Assembly: GCF_007860125.1 (NCBI RefSeq)
Contig: NZ_SJPW01000004.1
Coordinates: 156,372 to 220,371 of the forward strand
Length of the DNA: 64,000 bases
Direction of reading: 5' to 3'
Source of the DNA: Rubripirellula tenax
GTDB taxonomy: Bacteria > Planctomycetota > Planctomycetia > Pirellulales > Pirellulaceae
Each line of letters opens with the position of its first letter. Position 1 is the first letter of the stretch. Below the pieces are notes generated by a model, which saw only the letters and a list, made by a program, of their open reading frames with translations, did not search any database and was not told the DNA's origin. Shown here one piece after another: positions 8,216-16,504 of the stretch. The position numbers and the translations under genes are program-made.

Positions 8216-9277
8216 ATGCAACGTAGCGTTGGTTTAATTTTCTTTGGCGTCTTTGCGATTGCCGGACTGGGACTTGGTGTTGTCACGCTTGGCGGGCTGG
8301 CCCGTTGGTTCGGTGGGCTGGGTTGGCAGTCCGTGCCAGCGACCGCCGAGGTGTTGCGGATCGACGAAGACCGTGATTCCGAGGGAACGTCCTATCGGAT
8401 CGAGTGTCGCTATCGGTATCAGTTTGGTGCACAGGAATTCGTGAGCGATCGAGTCAGCTTCTTTGACGTCGGTTCGTCCAGCGACACCTACGCAAGAACA
8501 TTGCATCGTGAACTGTACGCTGCCAATGAGGCCGGCACGATGACTTGCTTGGTCAATCCCAGCGATCCGTCGCAAGCGGTTCTTGATGGTCGGATTCAAT
8601 CGGCGATGCTCGGTTTTACGCTCTTGTTTTTGATGTCGCACGGCAGCGTCGGTGTTGCCGGACTGGCGTATTTGTGGGCGACTGTACCACCGCGCCTGGA
8701 CGATGGGCGTTATCGGTTGGTTTCCGATCACGCGGGCAAACGCTCGTCGTCGATCGCGATGCTGGGTCTGCACAGTGTTTCGTTGGCCATGGCCGTCACG
8801 ATCGCGATTTCGGGAATTGGGGCTGGGCAATGGGGCGCGATCGTGCCGATGGTTTTGGCGGCGGTTTCCGCCGTGGTTGTCTACTTTTGCTGGCGATACG
8901 TTTTCGAAAAGCAGCCTTCGATCGGCCGGCTTTGGTTGCCCGACCAGGACGGAAAAACCATGGGTTTGAGATTGCCGTGGTCGGCTGCGGAACCGATCGA
9001 TTTGGAAATCCGATGGGTTTTGCCGCCGCGTGATTCCGAGCAAACCGGCGTGGAAAACATTGAATCCCCCGGCGAGTCGGTGCAAGGTCGCGTCCTAGAT
9101 CAGCGGATCGAATTCGATGCTTCCGCACCGCCGTCGCAGTGGTGGGATAAGGCCGCTTCGGAATCGCCGACGAAGGTGAAGCTAGAAATGGTGGGGACGA
9201 TTGCCGGCCGCGGCTACCAAGACTCGTTCACATTGACAGGGGATGCGTTGGCGGCGGTGCGACCGTCGCCTACTTGA
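8216..9277 (+). CDS. DUF3592-like multi-pass membrane protein
   Basis: A 353-residue membrane protein starting at an ATG six codons inside the open frame. An N-terminal transmembrane helix (residues 4-26) is followed by an extracytoplasmic segment with the DUF3592 pattern: WQSVPATAEVLRIDED, then YRYQFGAQEF and CLVNPSDPSQAVLDG. Three further hydrophobic segments follow (around SAMLGFTLLFLMSHGS, VSLAMAVTIAISGIG and AIVPMVLAAVSAVVVYF), and then a soluble C-terminal domain of about 100 residues. Proteins of this type have no defined biochemical role. It lies downstream of the signal peptidase gene on the same strand with a 89-bp gap. Confidence 0.65.
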   Translation: MQRSVGLIFFGVFAIAGLGLGVVTLGGLARWFGGLGWQSVPATAEVLRIDEDRDSEGTSYRIECRYRYQFGAQEFVSDRVSFFDVGSSSDTYARTLHRELYAANEAGTMTCLVNPSDPSQAVLDGRIQSAMLGFTLLFLMSHGSVGVAGLAYLWATVPPRLDDGRYRLVSDHAGKRSSSIAMLGLHSVSLAMAVTIAISGIGAGQWGAIVPMVLAAVSAVVVYFCWRYVFEKQPSIGRLWLPDQDGKTMGLRLPWSAAEPIDLEIRWVLPPRDSEQTGVENIESPGESVQGRVLDQRIEFDASAPPSQWWDKAASESPTKVKLEMVGTIAGRGYQDSFTLTGDALAAVRPSPT

Positions 9278-9343
9278 GCTTCGGCGTCGATACGCATCAA
9301 CTGACGCATCACCATCCGCCGCGTTTCAACCGGAGCCATCGAC

Positions 9344-9955
9344 TTGTCGGCCAAAGAAGAACATATCCTCGTTATTCCCGCTTCCGTCATTGATGCGATC
9401 GGCGATCTCAATGGATTCGAGCCCGATGTGGATCGATTCTTGCAACCGATTCTGGCCAGTGATGCGTTGGCGTTTCACCCGCGCAGTCAGATGGAAACAG
9501 ATCCGTCGTTCAAGCAATTGATCCCGTACGTTTTGCTGGAATGGACCGACGGCGACGGAGTCGTCCACCTGTTCACGTACACTCGGGGCGGCGGTTCAGG
9601 TGAAAAACGCCTTCACGCAAAACGTAGCGTCGGCATTGGCGGTCACATCAGCGAAGAAGACGCCGCCGGCGGTGCCGATCCATACGCGACCGGAATGCAG
9701 CGAGAACTCGCCGAAGAAATCCAGCTCGCCTCGGACTACACCGAATCAAAAGCCGGACTGATATACGATCCGTCCAACGACGTCGGCAAGGTTCACGTCG
9801 GCGTCGTCCACCGATTCGTGTTGAAGAGTCCGGAAGTAAAAAGTAACGAAGCCGACTTGGCCGACGGCGGCTTCGTCGCGGTCGAAACGCTGAAGGCAGA
9901 ACGCGACGGTTTGGAAACGTGGAGCCAATTGGCCATCGACGCAATCTACGGTTGA
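9344..9955 (+). CDS. Nudix-like predicted phosphoesterase
   Basis: Protein of 203 residues that starts at a TTG preceded by GGAG at a suitable distance; no ATG is available near the N-terminus. The central block SVGIGGHISEEDAAGG followed by YATGMQRELAEEIQL reads as a Nudix box (G-x5-E-x7-REL-x-EE with a short insertion), and the preceding YVLLEWTDGDGVVHLFTYTRG gives the beta strands of the fold. It resembles the MutT-like phosphoesterase group of about 200 residues found in many bacteria. The substrate is unknown. The cysteine desulfurase gene follows after 10 bp, so the two are probably co-transcribed. Confidence 0.72.
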   Translation: MSAKEEHILVIPASVIDAIGDLNGFEPDVDRFLQPILASDALAFHPRSQMETDPSFKQLIPYVLLEWTDGDGVVHLFTYTRGGGSGEKRLHAKRSVGIGGHISEEDAAGGADPYATGMQRELAEEIQLASDYTESKAGLIYDPSNDVGKVHVGVVHRFVLKSPEVKSNEADLADGGFVAVETLKAERDGLETWSQLAIDAIYG

Positions 9956-9965
9956 TCGAACGCTC

Positions 9966-11132
9966 ATGATTTATCTGGACAATCATTCGACGACTCGCTG
10001 CGACACTGCGGTCGTCGATGCGATGTTGCCCTGGTTGACCCAGGAATACGGGAACCCACACAGCAGCCACGCCGCGGGGATTGCGGCCGCGGACATCATT
10101 GGTCGATCCATCGCCACAGTGGCTGGCCTTGTCGGTGCGAAGCCCGACTCGATCGTTTTCACCAGCGGCGCGACCGAGTCAAACAACTTGGCGATTCGCG
10201 GCGTGTGTTTGCATCCTCGCCAAAAACGCCGCCACATTGTGACTGTCACGACCGAGCATCCGGCGGTCTTGGATGTGGTCGAGGACCTGAAACGAGACGG
10301 GTTTCGCGTCACCATTGTCCCTGTGATTCAAAGCGGTTCGCCCGGCGCCGGCATCGTCGACATCGATCGATTGGCCGCGGCGATCGATGACGATACGGCC
10401 ATCGTTTCGGTGATGGCCGCGAACAATGAAGTCGGCTCGATCGCCCCAATGCGAGCGATCGCGGATCTGGTTCATGACCGCGGCGCAGTGCTGCACTGTG
10501 ACGCGACCCAAGTATTGGGCCGCTCGCCGATCGACATCGCGGCAATGGATATCGACTTGGTCAGCGGTTCGGCGCACAAATTTTATGGGCCCAAGGGAAT
10601 CGGTGTGCTGGTGGTCGGCGGAGGCGATCGACGTATCCGGTTGCGGCCGCAAATCGTTGGCGGCGGCCAGCAACGAGGCATCCGAAGTGGCACGATGGCA
10701 CCGGCGATGGCTGTCGGTCTGGCGCGTGCCCTCGAAATCTGTACCGAATCGATGGACGCCGACCGAGTCCGTATTCGGGCGATGCGAGACACGTTGTGGC
10801 AGCGACTGTGCGACGGCATCGCGGGCATCGAATTGAACGGGCCCGCGCTCGGTGGCGACGATCGGTTGGCGGGAAACCTGAACTTTCGACTGCCGACGAT
10901 CGAGGGCGAATCGTGGATGGCGGCGGCAGCCGAAGTCGCGTTCAGCACCGGGTCGGCGTGCAGCAACGTTGATCCGACGCCCAGTCATGTGTTGATGGCA
11001 ATGGGGTTGAGCGAGTCCGAAGCACGGCGGAGTGCCCGGTTTGGAATCGGGCGGTTCAACACCATGGATGAAATGGAACGGGCGTCCGCGATTCTGGTCG
11101 AGGCCCGAGATCGGCTGGCGAATCTGGCTTGA
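9966..11132 (+). CDS. Cysteine desulfurase (NifS/IscS family)
   Basis: PLP enzyme that takes sulfur from L-cysteine for Fe-S clusters or tRNA thiolation; 388 residues, cytoplasmic. The start YLDNHSTTR is the classical N-terminal motif. PLP Lys lies in SGSAHKFYGPKGIG (about residue 205), and the persulfide-forming Cys lies in the FSTGSACSN loop (about residue 332). The DATQVLGRSPID and NNEVGSIAPM blocks bind the cofactor. The longer catalytic loop places it in group I (NifS/IscS-like) rather than SufS. No iscU, iscA or thiI neighbour is present, so the acceptor is unknown. Confidence 0.92.
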   Translation: MIYLDNHSTTRCDTAVVDAMLPWLTQEYGNPHSSHAAGIAAADIIGRSIATVAGLVGAKPDSIVFTSGATESNNLAIRGVCLHPRQKRRHIVTVTTEHPAVLDVVEDLKRDGFRVTIVPVIQSGSPGAGIVDIDRLAAAIDDDTAIVSVMAANNEVGSIAPMRAIADLVHDRGAVLHCDATQVLGRSPIDIAAMDIDLVSGSAHKFYGPKGIGVLVVGGGDRRIRLRPQIVGGGQQRGIRSGTMAPAMAVGLARALEICTESMDADRVRIRAMRDTLWQRLCDGIAGIELNGPALGGDDRLAGNLNFRLPTIEGESWMAAAAEVAFSTGSACSNVDPTPSHVLMAMGLSESEARRSARFGIGRFNTMDEMERASAILVEARDRLANLA

Positions 11133-11253
11133 TGCGAGCTTCGCCAAAGCACGCACATTGCCCGTTTTGTTGGGGCCGCGTTCCACGGTGCCAATTGCCC
11201 ACAGAATCTCTCTTTACCCCGTCGCCGGGTCGCCGTTAGGATTGGCGTGAAAC

Positions 11254-11295
11254 CTGAGAGAGAGGCTGCGCGGATGGCACATTAAACTCTCTCAG
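11254..11295 (+). promoter_or_regulatory. Hairpin in the 5' leader of the low-complexity protein gene
   Basis: A perfect 9-bp inverted repeat, CTGAGAGAG (11254-11262) and CTCTCTCAG (11287-11295), encloses 24 nt and ends about 16 nt before the GAAGGA ribosome-binding site. It could affect translation or transcription of the gene that follows; no known riboswitch consensus was recognised. Confidence 0.4.
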
Positions 11296-11323
11296 TTCCA
11301 AAACGTCACTGAAGGATACAGCG

Positions 11324-13144
11324 ATGGGCGGAGTCCCGGTGCTAATGTTGATCGCCTCCATGGGCATGGGGATCACGTACGGATGGCAACCCGATGAGAG
11401 CGGCGACGGTGTGGAATACATCGTTCAAGTACCGCCCTCGGAAATTGATCAATTGCGGCGGATCGGTGAGATCAGCAGTGCGATTGATCCGCGCGTGCGC
11501 GGCCGAGTCAGCAAAATCGTGATTCGCGTCGGCGACGGCCCGTTGCCGCGGAAAACACCGCTCGGCACGGTCGCCCAATCGGACGTTTCGCCGATTCCAA
11601 TCCCTCAAATGTCGAATCCAGCCTCCGGCGATGGCGTGCTCACCTCGTCCGCCCAAACAACTTTGATGAAGCCCGATCCTCAATCGGGTTCCACAGGTCA
11701 GTCCGGATTCAGTTTCCCAAATTCGCTGCCCCCGTCACTCGCCGACATCCCCGATAACGCTCGCAAGAACTTCGACCAAGCCGGACGCGAGATCGTTGAC
11801 CGGGCCGGAGAGCAACTCAAACGCGCTTTTGGCGGTGGAAATGCGAACGCCAATGCGGCTGCCGCTGGCGCGGATCCTAGATTGTCGGGCGTGGTACCGC
11901 CGCCAGCGACCCGGTCTCGCACAGGAAGCAATTCATCGTTTGAACCGCCTGCGTTCGTCGGGCCTCCCAATTTGGGCAACAACCAATCGGGACAGGGTTG
12001 GCCGTCCACATCGCCCGCGACCCGAGACAATTCGTGGGGAGATCCCTCGTTGGCGTCTCGGAATGGTTCGCCGTCGACGAATCCGGCGGCACGAGATGCT
12101 AATGAAACCAATCCGTTCGCGACGACAGGCCTGCGTTCGACCGATACCTTTGGTCGGCCACCGGCTGGACTTTCGACACCCACGGCCTACGGTCGCGATG
12201 TTCAAGCCAACAGCAACCCCGCCGCTCGCAACCCCGCGACGCCGCAGCCAACCCAGTACGAACAGTTGCTGGCTGACCAGCGTGCCCGCGAGTTGCAACA
12301 GCTAGCAATGGACGACGCCGCTGCGAGAACTCGCGCCACGACAACGAGTCCACGACCGGGCTACGAATCCGTTTCAGGTGCTGCTCCGAATCGCCCCGAT
12401 TACCGCGAAGCCACCAGCACGACGCCCGATTCAAGATTGTCGACCGCACAGGTGAACGCGGGTGCTTGGTTCGTTGACGAAAGCGAACGGATCTTCGACA
12501 CCCGACGCAATTTGATGCCCGGCGAACGATTGGGATTGGCGAGTTCCAGTTTCGGTTACCCGGCGAGTACTTACCCGAATTCGAGTGCCTACCCGAATGC
12601 GGCAAGTCCACCTGTGGATCCGCGCTACGCGACGAATAGCACCCAGTCACGCCAGCCGCGGACTTACGATTCGACTTCCGTCGCGCCGCCCGCGTTTGCC
12701 AGTCCTTCGGACCGAGATACCAATGGGCAATCAAGGCAAGCCGCGGACGATCGTTGGCCTCCTTCGCGGCCTGTATCTGCCCCCAGCACCGGTTACGACA
12801 ATCGGCGTCCGGCGTACGAGACGGATCGAAGCTATGCTGACCGTTACCCCGAAGAACAATCATCGGCTTATCGCGAAAATCCGCCGGCAAGCCGTGCAGA
12901 CTACGAGACGAGAACCCGCCCCGCTGCGCAGAATCCGGTGTCGACAACGCCGGCTGTGGGGACCAGCCCCATCAGCTTTGAGCCCGCGCCGGAGATCGCT
13001 GCCCAACGTTTGTTCAACGGTTTGCTACTGATTTCTTTCGTGGCCAATGTCTACTTGGTGTTCTGGCTCAAGAACCTAAGACTCCAGTTTCGTGACATGG
13101 TCGCCACGAAGCGATTGGCCGGAAATGGTGGCTCCGCCGCGTAG
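11324..13144 (+). CDS. Low-complexity Pro/Ser/Asn-rich protein with C-terminal membrane anchor
   Basis: A 606-residue protein of unknown function. GAAGGA at 8 bp supports the ATG. The first 20 residues are hydrophobic (VLMLIASMGMGITYG) and may be a signal sequence. A short ordered region follows (YIVQVPPSEIDQLRRIGEISS and VSKIVIRVGDGPLP), then about 400 residues rich in Pro, Ser, Asn, Ala and Arg without clear repeats. The end has one transmembrane segment (GLLLISFVANVYLVFWL, about residues 565-581) and a basic tail, which suggests a long periplasmic or cytoplasmic disordered region tethered to the membrane. Such proteins are common in Planctomycetes. It is preceded by a leader hairpin and followed by a long gene-free region. 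Confidence 0.7.
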   Translation: MGGVPVLMLIASMGMGITYGWQPDESGDGVEYIVQVPPSEIDQLRRIGEISSAIDPRVRGRVSKIVIRVGDGPLPRKTPLGTVAQSDVSPIPIPQMSNPASGDGVLTSSAQTTLMKPDPQSGSTGQSGFSFPNSLPPSLADIPDNARKNFDQAGREIVDRAGEQLKRAFGGGNANANAAAAGADPRLSGVVPPPATRSRTGSNSSFEPPAFVGPPNLGNNQSGQGWPSTSPATRDNSWGDPSLASRNGSPSTNPAARDANETNPFATTGLRSTDTFGRPPAGLSTPTAYGRDVQANSNPAARNPATPQPTQYEQLLADQRARELQQLAMDDAAARTRATTTSPRPGYESVSGAAPNRPDYREATSTTPDSRLSTAQVNAGAWFVDESERIFDTRRNLMPGERLGLASSSFGYPASTYPNSSAYPNAASPPVDPRYATNSTQSRQPRTYDSTSVAPPAFASPSDRDTNGQSRQAADDRWPPSRPVSAPSTGYDNRRPAYETDRSYADRYPEEQSSAYRENPPASRADYETRTRPAAQNPVSTTPAVGTSPISFEPAPEIAAQRLFNGLLLISFVANVYLVFWLKNLRLQFRDMVATKRLAGNGGSAA

Positions 13145-14066
13145 CTCTGACGAGCAGGGCGTCGTCGAAATATAAAATCGAGACGTTCGGGATAGCGACC
13201 TCCGCCAAGTTCACCAGCCTGGAGAGGGCCTAAGCATGCGCTGTGATGGGGGGTCGTTCTCCACGCGATGCCCCGCGCAAACAGCCGGTAGTCCGGCGTG
13301 AGAACTTCGAAAGCTCAGGTGACTCGACGGCGATCCGGTGCGGTTTTAGTCGAAAATACGCCCGGATCACTCCTTTCAATTGTCGGAATAGCTAGTCGTA
13401 CACATTTTTTGATCGCAAAGAGGGTAGGGCATTTTGTCGCACTTTCGGCGCGCATTCAAATTGTGAACTTCAAAGTTTGCCGGCCGAAGAATCGCGGATT
13501 TATCGTCAAATCCGGCATTTTTGCGATACTTTCCGGTTTTTTTCCCATCCGCATCCGTCGTGTTCGAGCCCCACCCAGCGGGTATGGCTCTCCGGTTGAC
13601 CGCCAGGCACCCCACATATTTTTGACGACTTCTACTCCACGTGGGGTACGAGGGATTGTCCTAGCGGTACAATTCAACAGTTCGAGAGTTTGCGTCTGAG
13701 ATTTTCAATCAATTTCGTCACAAGCTTAATGACGGGGCCTACTTGGGTACGCGTTTTGAGTGAGCAGTCATTCGTGGCTGTCGCTGTCAAATCGCGTCGA
13801 TTTCCAAGCTTGTCTATCGGCTCCCCATTGAGAGAAAGTGATTAAGTTTTGAGCTGCTACGAAGGTTGATCAGTTCTTTTGTAGCGTCATCCGAATTCAG
13901 TCCGGCGTGGTTTTGAAGCGGCGATGAGTGGTCTCACTCATTCCTGTCACAAGCGATCGCCATGATCTCCGCGTTCCCTACGCCCGATTACGAAAAGATT
14001 CGTTGGACAATTCGTCCCGGGGTATCCAGTTTTACCTGTGGCTTTTCTTCACACTTGGATAATGAA
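13145..14066. other. Long gene-free region with predicted RNA structure
   Basis: Over 900 bp between two plus-strand genes without a convincing coding region. A 133-codon frame (13298-13699) has no recognisable motif and no ribosome-binding site. The region holds several strong inverted repeats, listed separately, plus a 7-bp repeat pair ACCCCAC (13609-13615) and GTGGGGT (13641-13647). The last 200 bp presumably contain the promoter of the response regulator. Confidence 0.5.
13236..13368 (+). ncRNA. Candidate structured RNA
   Basis: Two adjacent stems of about 10 bp, each with one bulged base. The first is GTTCTCCACGC (13256-13266) with GCGTGAGAAC (13296-13305). The second is GATCCGGTGCG (13332-13342) with CGCCCGGATC (13359-13368). 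The first loop can also pair outward (GCTGT at 13240-13244 with ACAGC at 13281-13285, and GGGG with CCCC), which would form a pseudoknot. No consensus of SRP RNA, tmRNA, RNase P or a known riboswitch was recognised. Strand is assumed from the neighbouring genes. Confidence 0.35.
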
Positions 14067-14699
14067 ATGAGTAAGAAAATTTTGATTGTGGATGATCATG
14101 AGATCATTCGCTTGGGCGTAAAAGTGATGCTCGAAGGAACCGAATTGGATGTTGCCGCCGAAGCAACAACAGCCGCAGAAGCACTTGCAGCGGTCGAAAA
14201 GTCGACTCCTGATGCCGTGCTGATGGACATCCGAATGGAGGGTGGCGATGGGTTGAACGCGCTGGGGCGAATGAAGCTGGACCATCCCGATCTGCCAATC
14301 GTGCTTTTCTCCGCCTACGACAACCCGACATACATTGCCCGCGCCGTCGCGCTCGGTGCATCGGGCTACGTGCTGAAGTCGGCGACTCGCGAGCGTTTGA
14401 TCGAATCGCTCAACACGGCAGTGGCTGGTGAGTCGGCTTGGACTCGGGAAGAACTTCGCCGCGTCACGGGAGCCTTGGCGACGCCTCGCTTGAGCCAGGA
14501 CATCGAAGTGCCTTTGACTCAGCGAGAGAGCGAAGTGCTTCGCCAAATGGCACTCGGTTTGACGAACAAAGAAATCGCCAAGATGTTGGGGATCAGCTAC
14601 GAGACAGTGAAGGAACATGTCCAGCACATCCTCCGCAAGATTGGGGTTAGCGATCGCACCCAAGCCGCAGTTTGGGCGGTCCGAAAAGACTTGGTCTAA
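14067..14699 (+). CDS. NarL/FixJ-family response regulator
   Basis: Two-domain transcription regulator of 210 residues. The ATG at MSKKILIVDDHE is chosen because it begins a canonical receiver domain; the open frame extends 35 codons upstream without homology. The receiver has the acidic pair Asp9/Asp10, phospho-acceptor Asp54 in VLMDIRMEGGDG, Ser/Thr switch and Lys104 in GYVLKSAT. A LuxR-type helix-turn-helix follows (LTQRESEVLRQMALGLTNKE, then YETVKEHVQHILRKIGVSDR). It should bind DNA as a phosphorylated dimer. No sensor kinase gene is adjacent, so it is an orphan here. The long upstream region may be under its own control. Confidence 0.9.
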   Translation: MSKKILIVDDHEIIRLGVKVMLEGTELDVAAEATTAAEALAAVEKSTPDAVLMDIRMEGGDGLNALGRMKLDHPDLPIVLFSAYDNPTYIARAVALGASGYVLKSATRERLIESLNTAVAGESAWTREELRRVTGALATPRLSQDIEVPLTQRESEVLRQMALGLTNKEIAKMLGISYETVKEHVQHILRKIGVSDRTQAAVWAVRKDLV

Positions 14700-14709
14700 G
14701 CCGGCGAAT

Positions 14710-14767
14710 AGAAATCAACCGAATCCTGCACCTTTTCAGGGTTCGTGATCCGCGTGGTTGAATTTCT
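14710..14767 (+). ncRNA. Candidate structured RNA in the 3' region of the response regulator
   Basis: AGAAATCAACC (14710-14720) pairs with GGTTGAATTTCT (14756-14767) with one extra base. Stacked inside is GAATCCTG (14721-14728) with CAGGGTTC (14737-14744). Together they form an extended arm of nearly 20 bp that begins 11 nt after the response-regulator stop and ends 35 nt before a strong terminator. It may be a 3'-UTR-derived small RNA or only a protective structure. Confidence 0.35.
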
Positions 14768-14801
14768 CTGCCGCTCGTATCGGTATCACGACTGATCCAC
14801 G

Positions 14802-14838
14802 AAAAGAGGCACGTCATCACTGGCGTGCCTCTTTTTTT
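14802..14838 (+). terminator. Rho-independent terminator
   Basis: AAAAGAGGCACG and CGTGCCTCTTTTTTT form a 12-bp stem with a 10-nt loop and a run of seven T. It terminates the response-regulator transcript and, because of the A-run on the other side, could also serve the opposite strand. Confidence 0.9.
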
Positions 14839-14952
14839 GGCTGCCGGCAAAGCTTCTTCCTAGCCGGTCACGCTGATTTGTCGCTCGCCGTTGCACCACA
14901 ATTTGCTGGAAATCCGTTTGCCCGAGATTGACTCTGACGGACCACTTCGCGG

Positions 14953-15528
14953 TTAGCGGTCAATCGGTGTGGACCTGCCAACAATCGTGGTTGCTGATAC
15001 AGGAATTACCCGATTCGGATCGTTCGATCCCCCTGCAGGCAAGTTGTTGAGTGAGCCCTTGGATGGCGCCGAACCCGCCAAAATCATCGATCCACGCTGT
15101 TGATCGGTCACTGCGTACTGAGTGTCGAGGTTGCCGACAACCTGCTCTGGCAGTTTGAACATTGCGCCGGTAGCGCCGTCGACGATCGCCCCGAGTCCGC
15201 CACCCAAAACCAAGTTACCAGCAATCCAGGGGTCAAAGCCCGCATTCAACGCGTGACGCTGACTTGTCGATTGCTCGCCTGCCAAAACGACCGAATATTT
15301 CGCGGGCAGAAATGGCCGCGACTTGGCCGGCAAAGTGATTTTCTGGGGCGTGACACCTTGGTGAACGATTTCGTTCTTCTGGTTGTAGACGGTGAAATAA
15401 GTCGGCGCCGGGCGGTTGTCCACCAACACCGGGTACTGACTCTTGCTAACCACCGTCGCGCAACCGGTGCTCAGCAGCGTTAAACTGGCCACACACGAAC
15501 ACGCGAATCGAATCATTGTTGTGGCCAT
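14953..15528 (-). CDS. Putative lipoprotein with PEGA-like segment
   Basis: About 191 residues when started at MATTMIRFACSCVAS; an in-frame ATG 12 codons upstream is possible. The N-terminus is a lipoprotein signal peptide with lipobox LLSTGC, so the mature protein should be lipid-anchored, probably at the outer membrane. The segment TYFTVYNQKNEIVHQGVTP followed by KITLPAKSRPFLPAKYSVVL has the strand spacing of PEGA-like surface domains. A glycine-rich hydrophobic stretch (NLVLGGGLGAIVDGATGAMF) follows. No function is known. It is convergent with the response regulator across a strong terminator. Confidence 0.68.
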   Translation of the reverse strand: MATTMIRFACSCVASLTLLSTGCATVVSKSQYPVLVDNRPAPTYFTVYNQKNEIVHQGVTPQKITLPAKSRPFLPAKYSVVLAGEQSTSQRHALNAGFDPWIAGNLVLGGGLGAIVDGATGAMFKLPEQVVGNLDTQYAVTDQQRGSMILAGSAPSKGSLNNLPAGGSNDPNRVIPVSATTIVGRSTPIDR

Positions 15529-15755
15529 CGATCTTAACTCTAAGGGGCAAATGTTGATTTCCACCTACCCGCTACCTTTTATCGGCCGTTTGCTTCAATA
15601 CCACCTGTACAGAATCGCCTTGCGTTCATTGGCTTAGCCACCGTCCCTGCGAATTGGGCAAAGCGACGGCTTCATCGAGGGTCACCGTTCTTCGTCCGTA
15701 CCAGGCATGGGTCATGCCCGCCGCGGATTGGCTCGAGATGCTCAATCAACTTTGC

Positions 15756-16481
15756 TCAGTCGTGGATGCTCAGGCGTCGATGCTGGGCCTTTTCGTACGC
15801 GACTTGCGATAGTTCACCGGCGACTTCGCCAACACACCAAAGTCCGCCCGCGACGGCGATCCCAAGAGGACCGGCGAGCGCGCCGACCGACATCGCCGTA
15901 GTGACGCCGACGGCGCGGCTGGCGTTTCTGCGACGTTTCGGATCGCGAAGCCCGACGTGGTGGCCCCCCGCTTCGGTCGCCCACTGGGCCGCATCGGCTA
16001 CCAGCAACCAAGGTGTCGCGCCGCGAAGGACACTTTTTGCACTCAAACGAGCCGCGACGTGCATCGATGTCGTCGCCAGAGCTTTCGCGCCAACGGAACT
16101 GGCTCGATCGAAAGCGACGGAGACTTGGCGGCTCTCCCAACGATCCAAAACGCACCATGCCGCGAAATGTTCACAGTTGTGAAAGAGCAAGTTGTAGTTG
16201 CGGGATCCGATTTTGCTGATTGCACGTTCGACGGTCTCATCAATCGGCAATCGATCCCGGTATTCGACAACGTGCATCGAATCGCGTTGATTCCGTGTAA
16301 CTTCATCCAGTTCGGTTCGCTTGACTTCGAACGTGGCAGCGTCACCCGAGGGGCCCGCGACGCCACCCCTGCCATCGGTGAAGTGGACAGCACTGCCGTC
16401 ACCCAGGTCAATTCCGTGGTGTTGAAACCGAGCGACGCCGAACTGACGCCGCCAAACGAAAAAATGATCGCCGCGAGCCAA
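15756..16481 (-). CDS. LRAT (lecithin retinol acyltransferase)-like domain protein
   Basis: 241 residues. The N-terminal half matches the LRAT/NlpC-P60-related fold: HHGIDLGDGSAVHF contains the first catalytic His, and LLFHNCEHFAAWC contains the catalytic Cys in the NCEHFA motif. The start MARGDHFFVWRRQFG puts the strand before the His in the usual position. The C-terminal 90 residues are alanine/glycine-rich with hydrophobic stretches (VGVTTAMSVGALAGPLGIAVAGGLW), probably membrane-associating. LRAT-like proteins act as acyltransferases or phospholipases on membrane lipids; the bacterial substrate is unknown. It is 23 bp downstream of a membrane-protein gene on the same strand, likely one operon. 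Confidence 0.8.
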   Translation of the reverse strand: MARGDHFFVWRRQFGVARFQHHGIDLGDGSAVHFTDGRGGVAGPSGDAATFEVKRTELDEVTRNQRDSMHVVEYRDRLPIDETVERAISKIGSRNYNLLFHNCEHFAAWCVLDRWESRQVSVAFDRASSVGAKALATTSMHVAARLSAKSVLRGATPWLLVADAAQWATEAGGHHVGLRDPKRRRNASRAVGVTTAMSVGALAGPLGIAVAGGLWCVGEVAGELSQVAYEKAQHRRLSIHD

Positions 16482-16504
16482 ATGGATTTTCCTTTGTTTG
16501 GAAG

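Noticed and set aside
10179-11186. 335-codon minus-strand frame opposite the cysteine desulfurase gene
   Set aside because: It is the shadow of a well-supported gene; its Arg/His/Gln-rich composition is typical of antisense frames in GC-rich DNA.
11170-11300. Possible glycine-type riboswitch before the low-complexity protein gene
   Set aside because: Only one simple hairpin is present and no aptamer consensus could be matched.
13555-13600. Sequence resembling a tRNA T-arm (GTTCGAGCC)
   Set aside because: The flanking bases do not form the 5-bp T stem, and there is no anticodon or acceptor stem.
13298-13699. 133-codon frame in the gene-free region
   Set aside because: No start signal or motif, and it overlaps the predicted hairpins.
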